Positions 28,195 to 37,488 of a DNA stretch of 64,000 nt are shown piece after piece. The notes beneath the pieces were generated by a model that made no database searches, was not told the origin of the DNA, and saw nothing but the letters and a program-made list of their open reading frames with translations. The translations under genes were made by a program, and so were the position numbers. The DNA is from an uncultured Flavobacteriales bacterium (GTDB lineage Bacteria > Bacteroidota > Bacteroidia > Flavobacteriales_G > Salibacteraceae): contig CALSPD010000008.1 in the NCBI GenBank assembly GCA_943788145.1, positions 78,475-142,474 on the forward strand. The letters run 5' to 3'. Position 1 is the stretch's first letter, and each line of letters opens with the position of its first letter.

Positions 28195-28992
28195 TTAGAA
28201 CAGTAGTTCTGTGCCCAGAATGGCCGCACCCATGATGAGGATAAACCAGCCAAATCCGACTTTCAGCTTTTTGCCATCTATTCGAGTGGCAAGTGAGCTG
28301 CCTATGAAAATCCCACCTATGGCGAGTAGGGTAAAAGCGACTAAAAAGATCCAATCGATGTCGTAGTTGCTCACATCTCCTAGGAAACCGAGCGTTGATT
28401 TTACTGAAATGATGAGAAGCGAAGTGCCTATGGCGCGTTTCATAGGAAGGCCAGCAAAAAGAACGAGTGCAGGAATGATAAGAAAACCGCCTCCAGCGCC
28501 AACCAGTCCGGTAAGTACGCCAACAACTAAACCTTCAGCCATGACTATAAAAGCCAGTTTTAGGTTCGAGACTTTTTTGCTCTTAGCCTCATTTTTTGAT
28601 GGTTTTATCATACTGTAGGATGCAAAGACCATGAGCAAGGCAAACAGGATCATGAGTAGCATGTCTTTGGAAACCTCAAGATTTCCAAACTGAGCAATTT
28701 CTTCTGGAATGGCCGGAACCAAAAATTTTCGTGTCAAGAAAACAGCGATTACGCTCGGGGTGCCAAACAACGCTACGGTTTTGTAGTCAACCATGCCTTT
28801 AGAAGTGTAGCGCATGCTTCCAACAAAGCTTGAAATACCCACGATGAAGAGCGAGTAAGCCGTAGCCAGAACAGGCGGTATGCCTACCAAATAGACTAAA
28901 ACCGGAACAGCCAATGTAGACCCGCCTCCACCTATCAGTCCAAGGGAGACGCCAATAAGTACAGCAAGCAGGTAACCGATCACTTCAATCAT
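28195..28992 (-). CDS. TauE/SafE family sulfite exporter-like permease
   Basis: LIGGGGSTLAVPVLVYLVGIPPVLATAYSLFIVG and GLVGAGGGFLIIPALVLFAGLPMKRAIGTSLLII. Confidence 0.95.
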   Translation of the reverse strand: MIEVIGYLLAVLIGVSLGLIGGGGSTLAVPVLVYLVGIPPVLATAYSLFIVGISSFVGSMRYTSKGMVDYKTVALFGTPSVIAVFLTRKFLVPAIPEEIAQFGNLEVSKDMLLMILFALLMVFASYSMIKPSKNEAKSKKVSNLKLAFIVMAEGLVVGVLTGLVGAGGGFLIIPALVLFAGLPMKRAIGTSLLIISVKSTLGFLGDVSNYDIDWIFLVAFTLLAIGGIFIGSSLATRIDGKKLKVGFGWFILIMGAAILGTELLF

Positions 28993-29090
28993 GGGTGCAA
29001 ATGTGCATTTTAGGATTTAAGTCTTGTGTGATGGATGTCGCGGAAACCGCTTTTTCTAGGTGCTGACTTTCATATAGAGGTGCCAACCCA

Positions 29091-29119
29091 TTGGTGGCAA
29101 TTACAATCCGCTACTTTTG
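29091..29119 (+). promoter_or_regulatory. Bacteroidota-type promoter upstream of purB (TTG-N18-TACTTTTG)
   Basis: TTG 29091-29093, 18 nt, TACTTTTG 29112-29119; same spacing as the hppA promoter. Confidence 0.55.
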
Positions 29120-29139
29120 CAACCTTCAAAATTTAAGCA

Positions 29140-30498
29140 ATGTCCCGTAAAGCCCTCGCGTCCGTTTCTCCAGTTGATGGTCGATATGCCCGCCATTCTG
29201 AACCTTTGGTGGAATTCTTTTCCGAATTCGCTTTATTCAAATACCGCGTTCGGGTTGAAATAGAATACCTGATACTGCTATCCAACCAAGAGCTGAAGAA
29301 CATTTCACCTTTAACGGAAGATGAGGCCTACAAACTGCGTGGCTTGTACATGGATTTCACCCTTCAAGATGCGGAACAAATAAAAACCATCGAGCGCACG
29401 ACCAACCATGATGTGAAAGCTGTGGAATATTTTGTAAAAGCGCAATTGGAGAACATCGGCCGAAACGATCTACTGGAATTTGTCCACTTTGGATTAACCA
29501 GCCAAGACATTAACAATACGGCTGTTCCTCTTAGCATCAAGGAGGCTCAAATGGAAGTCATGTTGCCGCGATTGATGACGGTTCTTGAAGTGCTTCGACA
29601 AAAAGCAAAAGATTGGGATAAGATTTCCATGTTGGCGCGAACGCATGGTCAACCTGCTTCTCCAACGCGTCTGGGTAAGGAAATACAAGTCTTTGTTGAA
29701 CGTTTAGACCAACAGCTGTTGCAGTTAAGCCATGTGCCTTTTGCAGCCAAATTTGGCGGTGCTACTGGAAATTTTAATGCCCACCATGTGGCCTACCCAA
29801 ACCAGGATTGGATTGCCTTTAGCAACGAGTTTGTGAATCAAGTGCTAGGATTATACAGATCGCAAACCACGACACAAATAGAACACTATGACCATTTAGC
29901 CGCATTGATGGATTGCTGGAAACGCATCAACACCATCCTCATTGACTTAAGCCGAGATATTTGGACCTATGTTTCCATGGATTATTTCAAGCAGAAAATC
30001 AAGGCTGGAGAGGTTGGGTCATCTGCAATGCCACACAAAGTGAATCCGATTGATTTTGAAAATGCAGAAGGAAATTTAGGTTTCGCAAACGCCATGTTCG
30101 AACACCTTTCGGCCAAATTACCCGTGAGTCGATTGCAACGCGATTTAACCGATTCCACCGTATTGAGGAACATCGGAATGCCTTTCGCGCATACCTTGAT
30201 TGCATATGCTTCTTTAGAGAAAGGTTTAGAAAAACTCATACTGAACGAAGCCGAAATTGCAGCCGAGTTGGACAATCATTGGGAAGTATGTGCCGAGGCA
30301 ATCCAGACTATATTGAGGCGAGAGGGCTATGAAAAACCCTATGAAGCGTTGAAAGAGTTGACCCGAAAAAATTCGAAAGTCACGGCCGAATCTTTGGCGC
30401 AATTCATTGACGGATTAGGTGTCAGCGAAGCCGTGAAGGTTGAGTTAAAGCGCATAACACCGCAAAATTACACGGGCATCGCATCTTTGGGAGCTTGA
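29140..30498 (+). CDS. purB: adenylosuccinate lyase
   Basis: SPVDGRYARHSEPL, TNHDVKAVEYFVK, HFGLTSQDINNTA, GSSAMPHKVNPIDFENAEGNLG. Confidence 0.98.
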   Translation: MSRKALASVSPVDGRYARHSEPLVEFFSEFALFKYRVRVEIEYLILLSNQELKNISPLTEDEAYKLRGLYMDFTLQDAEQIKTIERTTNHDVKAVEYFVKAQLENIGRNDLLEFVHFGLTSQDINNTAVPLSIKEAQMEVMLPRLMTVLEVLRQKAKDWDKISMLARTHGQPASPTRLGKEIQVFVERLDQQLLQLSHVPFAAKFGGATGNFNAHHVAYPNQDWIAFSNEFVNQVLGLYRSQTTTQIEHYDHLAALMDCWKRINTILIDLSRDIWTYVSMDYFKQKIKAGEVGSSAMPHKVNPIDFENAEGNLGFANAMFEHLSAKLPVSRLQRDLTDSTVLRNIGMPFAHTLIAYASLEKGLEKLILNEAEIAAELDNHWEVCAEAIQTILRREGYEKPYEALKELTRKNSKVTAESLAQFIDGLGVSEAVKVELKRITPQNYTGIASLGA

Positions 30499-32315
30499 AA
30501 AACTTTTTACAAATACTCAATCATTTAAGTCCTTATAAAGGACGGGTTGTACTCAACTTATTGTACAATCTGCTGAATGCTGCCTTTTCGGTGGTTTCAT
30601 TTTCGGCCATCATTCCTTTTTTGAAAATTCTATTCGACCGTGTTGGCGATAGCAAGGAAGAGATAGTTGAGAGCAAAGTGGGTGACGGTATGATGAATGA
30701 GCTCAACCATTGGTTTGACCTTTACATTTTTAACGAAGGACCCAAAAATGCCTTGATGGTTTTTTGTTTCATCATTGTCATTCTCTTTCTCATCCGAAAT
30801 CTGTTTCGCTTTCTTGCGCAGCATCAAATGGCGTATTTGCGAAATGCTGTGGTGCGAGATGTGCGCGAAAACATCTATTCAAAGCTACTGAGACTGCCCA
30901 TGGCCTATTACACCGATGAACGAAAGGGCAACATTTACTCAAGGTTTACCAACGATGTTTCAGAAGTGGAATGGTCGGTCATGGGTGCCTTGGAAGCAGT
31001 TTTCAAAAACCCCGTCCTTATCCTTTTCTTCTTCGGAACGCTGGTCGTTATCAGTTGGCAACTAACCTTATTTGTGGTTCTAGTCTTACCAATTTCGGGG
31101 TTTGTCATTGGAAAGATTGGGAAGTCGCTTAAGAAGACTGCCCGTAAAGGTCAAAATGAGTTAGGTCACGTTGTATCTACCTTAGAAGAAACGGTGGGCG
31201 GCATCAGAATCGTGAAAGGATTTGGCGCAGAGGGCCAGTTTCATCAGCGATTTGAACGGTTGAATAACAGCTATTTCCGCTTGATGGTAAAGTTGTATCG
31301 CAAGCAATATTTGGCTTCCCCCATCAATGAAACCTTATCGGCAATCACCATTGCCATGATCCTTTGGTTTGGTGGTAATTTGGTGCTAGAAGGTCGGATG
31401 CTTGCGGGAGAATCCTTCATTCTTTACATTGCTATTTTTTCTCAAATGATATCTCCAGCTCGCGCGTTAACAGAGGCATTTACCCGTGTTCAGCGTGGTA
31501 TTGCGGCTTCCGAACGTATCAACGAGGTGCTTTCAGCAGATGAGCAGGTGTTGGAGGTTGAAAACGCTTTGAATGTCAGTGGGTTTGAATCGGAAATAGA
31601 ATTCCAATCGGTCGGTTTTTCTTACGAGGAAGCGCATGTACTGAAAAATATAAATCTGACGGTCAAAAAGGGTGAGGCCATTGCCATTGTAGGTCCCTCG
31701 GGCGGTGGAAAATCAACTCTGGTCGACTTGCTTCCACGTTTCTACGATGTGGTTGAAGGTTCACTCAAATTAGACGGAACACCCATCGATCAGTTCAACG
31801 TAAAACAATACCGACACTTATTTGGAATTGTAAGTCAGCAGAGCGTACTGTTTAACGATTCCATTCGAAATAACCTGCTCGTTGGGAAACCTGACGCTAC
31901 TGATCAAGAAATGATCGAAGCGCTACACGCGGCAAACGCACATGGATTTGTCATGTCCTTGCCTGAAGGCCTAGACACCATCGTTGGTGAATCGGGTAAT
32001 AAGCTGAGCGGGGGTCAAAAACAGCGGTTGAGCATTGCGCGAGCCATTCTCAAAAATCCGCCAATTCTAATTTTGGACGAAGCTACTTCGGCATTAGATA
32101 CGGAGAGCGAACGGCTTGTGCAGGATGCGCTTGCCAAAATCATGAAAGGCAGGACTTCTTTTGTCATTGCGCATAGATTGAGCACGGTAACGCATGCCGA
32201 TCGAATTATTGTACTGGAAAAAGGCGAGATCATTCAAATGGGAACACATGACCAATTGATGGAAGAAGTTGGAATGTACCAGCGCTTGGTTCAGCTTCAG
32301 GAATTGGCAGGCTAG
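30495..32315 (+). CDS. ABC transporter ATP-binding/permease (MsbA-like)
   Basis: TM domain plus GPSGGGKSTLVDLLPRFYD, LSGGQKQRLSIARAI, ILDEATSALDTESE. Confidence 0.96.
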   Translation: MKNFLQILNHLSPYKGRVVLNLLYNLLNAAFSVVSFSAIIPFLKILFDRVGDSKEEIVESKVGDGMMNELNHWFDLYIFNEGPKNALMVFCFIIVILFLIRNLFRFLAQHQMAYLRNAVVRDVRENIYSKLLRLPMAYYTDERKGNIYSRFTNDVSEVEWSVMGALEAVFKNPVLILFFFGTLVVISWQLTLFVVLVLPISGFVIGKIGKSLKKTARKGQNELGHVVSTLEETVGGIRIVKGFGAEGQFHQRFERLNNSYFRLMVKLYRKQYLASPINETLSAITIAMILWFGGNLVLEGRMLAGESFILYIAIFSQMISPARALTEAFTRVQRGIAASERINEVLSADEQVLEVENALNVSGFESEIEFQSVGFSYEEAHVLKNINLTVKKGEAIAIVGPSGGGKSTLVDLLPRFYDVVEGSLKLDGTPIDQFNVKQYRHLFGIVSQQSVLFNDSIRNNLLVGKPDATDQEMIEALHAANAHGFVMSLPEGLDTIVGESGNKLSGGQKQRLSIARAILKNPPILILDEATSALDTESERLVQDALAKIMKGRTSFVIAHRLSTVTHADRIIVLEKGEIIQMGTHDQLMEEVGMYQRLVQLQELAG

Positions 32316-33178
32316 TTTGTTACAACCTTCCTGAAATTTACACTGAAATCTTTGTAGAACATGATCATGGTATTCGTAGGAATCGGTCGCCAATCTTCTC
32401 CGAATTCGGTCAGTTTTTCTGACACAATCATCATCGATCGATTTTCACCTTCAGATGGAATCATATGGCAGACGCCATCGATACATTCATAGCGGGAGCC
32501 CTCGCTGTAGTAGAGTGAGAGCGGTTCATCCGTTTTGTGTGATGTATATCGGAGGCCTACCATGCGCTCACCGTCTGTGACTACCATATTCAGGTAGGCA
32601 CTTTCTTCAATGCCTTGCTCTTTTATAATGCGTTCAAGAGTATTGATCATCGATTGCATCGCGTCTGCCATTAAATCGGCAGTGAGTGCTTCGTTCTCCA
32701 ATCGTTTGTTTAGTTCGTTTAGGAAGAGTGCAAAAAGGTGTTCCGTGTCGGTTTGTCCTTGAATCCAATTGAACATTTCCTCGCTCAATTCATTCATAAT
32801 GCTACGCTTCAGTCGCTTGAATTCGGGCGCATCACCGTTGTGCATCATTAGAAACTGCTTGTAGTTAAACGGGTGGCAATTCGTTTCTGCCAACACGCCT
32901 ACGGTGGCCGCCCTCACATGCGCCATAAAACAAGTTGATTTTACGAGCGGAGCAATTGATTTTAGATTTTGATTGTTCCAAGCGGGTGTGATGGACTTAA
33001 AAGATGCAGGAATATCACTTAAAATGTTGTTGTACCACCCCACGCCAAAACCATCTCCGTTCAGCGGTTCTTCGATTTCCTTCGCATTAAAACTTTGGTT
33101 GATCAACGAATTCTTCGGTTCGATCAGCAGTTTTTCCATTAAAATGGGGCGACCCATGTAGGCAACTAGACGACACAT
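32312..33178 (-). CDS. class II glutamine amidotransferase
   Basis: MCRLVAYMG N-terminal Cys, GDGFGVGWYN, MAHVRAATVGVLAETNCHPF, MMHNGD. Confidence 0.95.
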   Translation of the reverse strand: MCRLVAYMGRPILMEKLLIEPKNSLINQSFNAKEIEEPLNGDGFGVGWYNNILSDIPASFKSITPAWNNQNLKSIAPLVKSTCFMAHVRAATVGVLAETNCHPFNYKQFLMMHNGDAPEFKRLKRSIMNELSEEMFNWIQGQTDTEHLFALFLNELNKRLENEALTADLMADAMQSMINTLERIIKEQGIEESAYLNMVVTDGERMVGLRYTSHKTDEPLSLYYSEGSRYECIDGVCHMIPSEGENRSMMIVSEKLTEFGEDWRPIPTNTMIMFYKDFSVNFRKVVTN

Positions 33179-33281
33179 AGTGGTAATATTTTAAACCAAA
33201 GTAGATTGAATTTTCAATCGAATGCACTTCCGATTAAAAAATACAATGATGTCTAATTACCGTTTTGAAAATTGAGTGAGC

Positions 33282-33392
33282 CTAAAACTCTTTGGGGCAG
33301 TCTTTACAAGCTTTTTTGCCTTTTTTCTTGTATCGCTTGCAGCACTTTTTTTTGCAATCTAAAGGCAAAATAGCCCAGTTCAATTCCATCAT
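33282..33392 (-). CDS. 36 aa Cys/Lys-rich micro-protein (not in supplied ORF track)
   Basis: hand-translated MMELNWAILPLDCKKKCCKRYKKKGKKACKDCPKEF. Confidence 0.55.
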   Translation of the reverse strand: MMELNWAILPLDCKKKCCKRYKKKGKKACKDCPKEF

Positions 33393-33502
33393 TGCACAGG
33401 GGGCAGTGAGTGGTGTTGAATTACTATGGTTAACTGTGGATTTCACGAAGCACAAATGTAATTCAAGATGATCGAAGAAAACCGTATTGGATCAACCTAT
33501 CA

Positions 33503-34492
33503 TTAAGGGCAAGTGACGCTAGGAATTGTATCAGGAACGGCTACTGCATTTGCCGAAATGCCCCCAACACCAAAGAACCCGTATGCGGCCTTGTTTGTTG
33601 TCAGATTCATTAAGTTTCCTGTTATTGGAGCTGGAGGGCCATCGAAAGGGCCTCCTACAAAGGCGGTCTGACTGCGTACCGTATTAACGAAATTGAAGTA
33701 AGCTTCGGTAGAACGCATCTGAAAAACAGTCACCGTATCGCCTAATTCAAGTTCATCCCCATAAACATCCAACCCAAAGAGGCAAAACCCATCAATACCA
33801 TCGTCATTGGCTGTTGCAATGAAGTTTGGTCGCGAATCGTATTTGTTGTTTACATAGAACATCCATCGATAAAAATCCCCTGAACCCGGTTTTTCAAAGG
33901 TTTGAACACCTAAATAATAGGCGCAAGAGTCTTGGATGAAGTTTGGACCATAATTGGCCGTGACAGATAATAAAGGCGGAACATCATGATAGACTTCAGG
34001 TTTGGTTTCATAAAAACTTCCTAATGCCTGAATCTCTAAATGGTAGGTTGCTCCAACTATTGGGTAGTAAGTAAAACGATAGGTGCCTGGGCTATCTTGA
34101 TCTTCCTCTAAGGTTTCCACAGCAACTCCATCTTCGTACAGAACCACTGAAGCATTGCTTACTGGTGGCGGAGCTGAGTTGGAGAAATAATCGGCTGTGG
34201 TTGTTAATCGCACCTTGTTGAAGGGAAAGTAGTCCGTTTCCGCCTCGATCGAGTCAATGTTAATGAAGGCATCAACAAGTGCAACAGCGAGCTTAATGTC
34301 GGAAAGTGGAATAATGGTCTGACCAAAACAATCCAAGTCTGAATCAGGTATGTAATAATCTCGTTGGGTTAGGTATCCTTCAATAACCAATTCAGGGTCA
34401 GTAGGAGGTAAGTCGAGGTCAATTTCCTCTTGGCAACCGATAGTTAAGCAGCAGAGCCCAACAAACAAAGCGATGTAGGTTAAATGCTTCAT
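33503..34492 (-). CDS. DUF4249 domain-containing lipoprotein
   Basis: lipobox LTIGCQEEIDLDLPPTDPELVIEGYLT; pairs with TonB receptor. Confidence 0.9.
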   Translation of the reverse strand: MKHLTYIALFVGLCCLTIGCQEEIDLDLPPTDPELVIEGYLTQRDYYIPDSDLDCFGQTIIPLSDIKLAVALVDAFINIDSIEAETDYFPFNKVRLTTTADYFSNSAPPPVSNASVVLYEDGVAVETLEEDQDSPGTYRFTYYPIVGATYHLEIQALGSFYETKPEVYHDVPPLLSVTANYGPNFIQDSCAYYLGVQTFEKPGSGDFYRWMFYVNNKYDSRPNFIATANDDGIDGFCLFGLDVYGDELELGDTVTVFQMRSTEAYFNFVNTVRSQTAFVGGPFDGPPAPITGNLMNLTTNKAAYGFFGVGGISANAVAVPDTIPSVTCP

Positions 34493-34495
34493 GAC

Positions 34496-36868
34496 TTAAA
34501 ATTTGAAATTGATGGTTAAGTAAGGAATCGGAATAGCGTAAATGGAAAGGCGGAATGCCTTTGTGATTTCCGGATTATCCTCATCCTGTTGGAAAAAGAT
34601 TGAATAAGGGTTTTTTCGTCCGTAGACATTGTAAACTCCCGTAGCGAGATCGATGGAATAATTTTTCTTTTCAGGATTCACTAGGTTAAAGTTCATAGCT
34701 GCATCCAAACGGTGATAAGCGGGGGTTCGCGCTCCATTTCTGTTGTTGTAAATGGGGTAGGTGACTCCGCCAAAAGTCGCGCGTGCTTCAGGATAGGTGA
34801 TAGGTCGGCCTGTCATATAAGCAAAGCTCGATGCGAAATTTATGCGCTTTGTGATGTCGTAGCTAGCAACAATACTGATGTCGTGCGTTTTGTCCCAGTT
34901 TGCTGGATAGGGATCGCCATTGTTTATTTCCGCAACAAAGCGCTCTACCCTTGATAAAGTATAACTAACCCATCCGGTTAGTTTACCGCGCTTACGTTTA
35001 ATCTGAAATTCCAATCCATAAGCTTGTCCGTCACCAGTGTACAATTCCGTTTCCAAAGTGTTGTTAAGAAGCAATTCTGCCTCGTCTTTATAGTCGACCA
35101 AATCTTGAAAGTATTTGTAATACACCTCCACCGATGTCTCATAGGTGTTCGCCCGAAAGTTTCTAAAATAACCCAGTCCGATCTGGTCCACAAGTCCAGG
35201 CTTGATATATTCACCTGCAGGCATGTAAATATCTACTGGAGTAGCAGCGGTGGTGTTTGAAATCAAATGGATGTATTGGCGCATTCGATTGTAACTTCCT
35301 TTCACAGATGAAAATTCATCAATTTGAAAGTTCACTGAAAACCTAGGTTCAATGCCGTGGTAGAATTTCACAATATCCCATTCGTCATACTGAATCGTAT
35401 CAATAGGAGTAACATTTTGAGATGGGTTATCAGGATCGATAGGTTGGTCATTTGGATATTTATATACGTGTCCAGCGCCTAATTGAGCAAATCCGCTGTA
35501 TCGAACACCATAAGCAAGTGTCAATCGAGTGCCAATTTTTTGTTCATTGCTTAAATAAAGGGCCGATTCAAAAGCAGGAATTGAACGCACTTTAAAATTG
35601 AAGGTGTCGCGCACATCGCCTGTTTCAAAGTAGGCTTCGGCCGCTCCAGGGCTGAAATAATAGTATGTGTTTTGAAAACCGAACTCGACTTTGTTGTTTG
35701 GATTTGCGAAGTAGGTGAAATCTGCCTTTCCGCTTATGTTTTCAATGTCGGCTTTCCACTCTAGTCCAAAGGCATCTTGCTCAAAACCGAGGGAATAGCT
35801 GTATTTACTATAAATAGCCGAGAAATTCGAGAATAGCTTTTCTGAAAACAAATGATTCCATCGAAGGGTTGCCGTTCGGTTTCCCCAGCGAGTTCTGAAT
35901 AATCCATCTAAATCAAACACATCGTCTCCAAAATAACCGGCCACAAAAACACGGTTTTTGTCATTTATAGTCCAGTTCACTTTTCCGTTTAGATCATAGA
36001 AATATAACCTGCTGTCCTTGATGGTCTCGTCTGGGGCAAAAGGGAAAAAGATGTCGAAGTAGCTTCTTCGACCCGACACGATAAAGCTCGCTTTGTCCTT
36101 GACGATAGGCCCTTCCAATGTCAATCTGCTGAAAAGTAAACCTAGTCCACCGGTAGCGCTATATTTTTTCTGATTGCCCTCTTTTTGACGAATGTCTAAT
36201 ACGGAGGAAAGCCGACCACCGTATTTGGAAGGGATTCCGCCTTTATATAGCTTGGCATCTTTGATGGCATCGGCATTAAAAACAGAGAAAAATCCAAAAA
36301 GATGGCTTGAACTAAATACGGGACTTTCATCCAAGAGGATGAGGTTTTGATCAATGTTTCCACCGCGAACATTAAAGCCTGTGGCTCCTTCACCCACTGT
36401 CGTAACTCCAGGTAAAAGTTGAATAGAGCGGATGATGTCCGCTTCCCCAAGCAACTGAGGTATTTTTTTTACCTGAGCGATGTCAAGTTTTTCAACACTC
36501 ATTTCAACGCTTGTTAGCGCTTCGTCTTCGCGCTCCCCCGTTACGACCACCTCTTCCAACATGGCTTGCGAAAAACCGATTTCGGTGTTTCTGGTTAGGT
36601 TACTTGTCAGTTGAATCGTTTCAGAAACCGTTTCGAATCCTATGAAACTCCACTCTACCGTATACGTGCCGGGGTCAACGGATAGGGAGTAAAACCCATA
36701 TTCATTCGTCACGGTTCCGGCATTTAATTCTTTAATCAATACCGTAGCTGCTATCATGCCTTCACCCGTTTCAAGGTCTTTGACGTAACCACTTATGGTT
36801 ACCTTGTTCTGAGCGATTCCCGCACCGATGAATAAAATAGAAAATAGCAACGTTACGATTAGTCTCAT
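34496..36868 (-). CDS. TonB-dependent receptor with carboxypeptidase-regulatory-like N-terminus
   Basis: VTISGYVKDLETGEGMIAATVLIKELNAGTVTNEYGFYSLSV; plug GEADIIRSIQLLPGVTTVGEGATGFNVRGGNIDQNLILLDESPVF. Confidence 0.96.
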   Translation of the reverse strand: MRLIVTLLFSILFIGAGIAQNKVTISGYVKDLETGEGMIAATVLIKELNAGTVTNEYGFYSLSVDPGTYTVEWSFIGFETVSETIQLTSNLTRNTEIGFSQAMLEEVVVTGEREDEALTSVEMSVEKLDIAQVKKIPQLLGEADIIRSIQLLPGVTTVGEGATGFNVRGGNIDQNLILLDESPVFSSSHLFGFFSVFNADAIKDAKLYKGGIPSKYGGRLSSVLDIRQKEGNQKKYSATGGLGLLFSRLTLEGPIVKDKASFIVSGRRSYFDIFFPFAPDETIKDSRLYFYDLNGKVNWTINDKNRVFVAGYFGDDVFDLDGLFRTRWGNRTATLRWNHLFSEKLFSNFSAIYSKYSYSLGFEQDAFGLEWKADIENISGKADFTYFANPNNKVEFGFQNTYYYFSPGAAEAYFETGDVRDTFNFKVRSIPAFESALYLSNEQKIGTRLTLAYGVRYSGFAQLGAGHVYKYPNDQPIDPDNPSQNVTPIDTIQYDEWDIVKFYHGIEPRFSVNFQIDEFSSVKGSYNRMRQYIHLISNTTAATPVDIYMPAGEYIKPGLVDQIGLGYFRNFRANTYETSVEVYYKYFQDLVDYKDEAELLLNNTLETELYTGDGQAYGLEFQIKRKRGKLTGWVSYTLSRVERFVAEINNGDPYPANWDKTHDISIVASYDITKRINFASSFAYMTGRPITYPEARATFGGVTYPIYNNRNGARTPAYHRLDAAMNFNLVNPEKKNYSIDLATGVYNVYGRKNPYSIFFQQDEDNPEITKAFRLSIYAIPIPYLTINFKF

Positions 36869-37013
36869 CCGTAGTTTTTATTGGCGGGCAAATGTACCTT
36901 TCGTGGTCAATCAAAGCACCGTGATTGGATGAATGGAACAATTAAGAGGAGGAATGGTTTACCTTTCTTGCTTAACTATCGCGAAGATTGACGGAAAAAT
37001 AAATCCGAAAAAA

Positions 37014-37029
37014 ATTATGCACGCATAAT
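37014..37029. promoter_or_regulatory. candidate MarR operator
   Basis: perfect inverted repeat ATTATGC-AC-GCATAAT ending 27 nt before the marR ATG, just upstream of a TACTTTCG -7-like element. Confidence 0.6.
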
Positions 37030-37056
37030 AAATATTTTACTTTCGATTCTCATATT

Positions 37057-37488
37057 ATGAAGTCAGAGGATACGGTAGATTATTATTTGAGGAAAACTTG
37101 GTTAAAGGTTTCCAAGATGTACAACCAAATTGCTGCACCATACGGGCTCACTCAATCGATTGGATTCATACTTTTAAACATTGATCCTAAAAAAGGAACG
37201 CCTTCAACGCAACTTGGGCCAATGATGGGAATGGAGCCTACTAGCTTAAGTCGAACATTGAAAGCGATAGAAGGGAAAGGATGGATAGTGAAAAGGTCCG
37301 ATGCGTCTGATGGTCGAGTTACGCGTATATTGCTGACGGATGAAGGACATCGATTGCGGGCGATTTCGAGAGAAACGGTTGTAAGCTTTAATCAGAAGTT
37401 ATTGGAAGAAATTGGTGCTGAACGATTTAAAGAATTTGTAAAAGTCATGGACATCATTGATGTTCATTCAACGAAGAAAAAAATATGA
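37057..37488 (+). CDS. MarR family transcriptional regulator
   Basis: winged-helix MGMEPTSLSRTLKAIEGKGWIVKRSDASDGRVTRILLTDEG. Confidence 0.95.
   Translation: MKSEDTVDYYLRKTWLKVSKMYNQIAAPYGLTQSIGFILLNIDPKKGTPSTQLGPMMGMEPTSLSRTLKAIEGKGWIVKRSDASDGRVTRILLTDEGHRLRAISRETVVSFNQKLLEEIGAERFKEFVKVMDIIDVHSTKKKI

Noticed and set aside
28151-28354. 67 aa ORF overlapping the TauE/SafE C-terminus
   Set aside because: Same strand, out of frame with the conserved permease; composition typical of out-of-frame translation.
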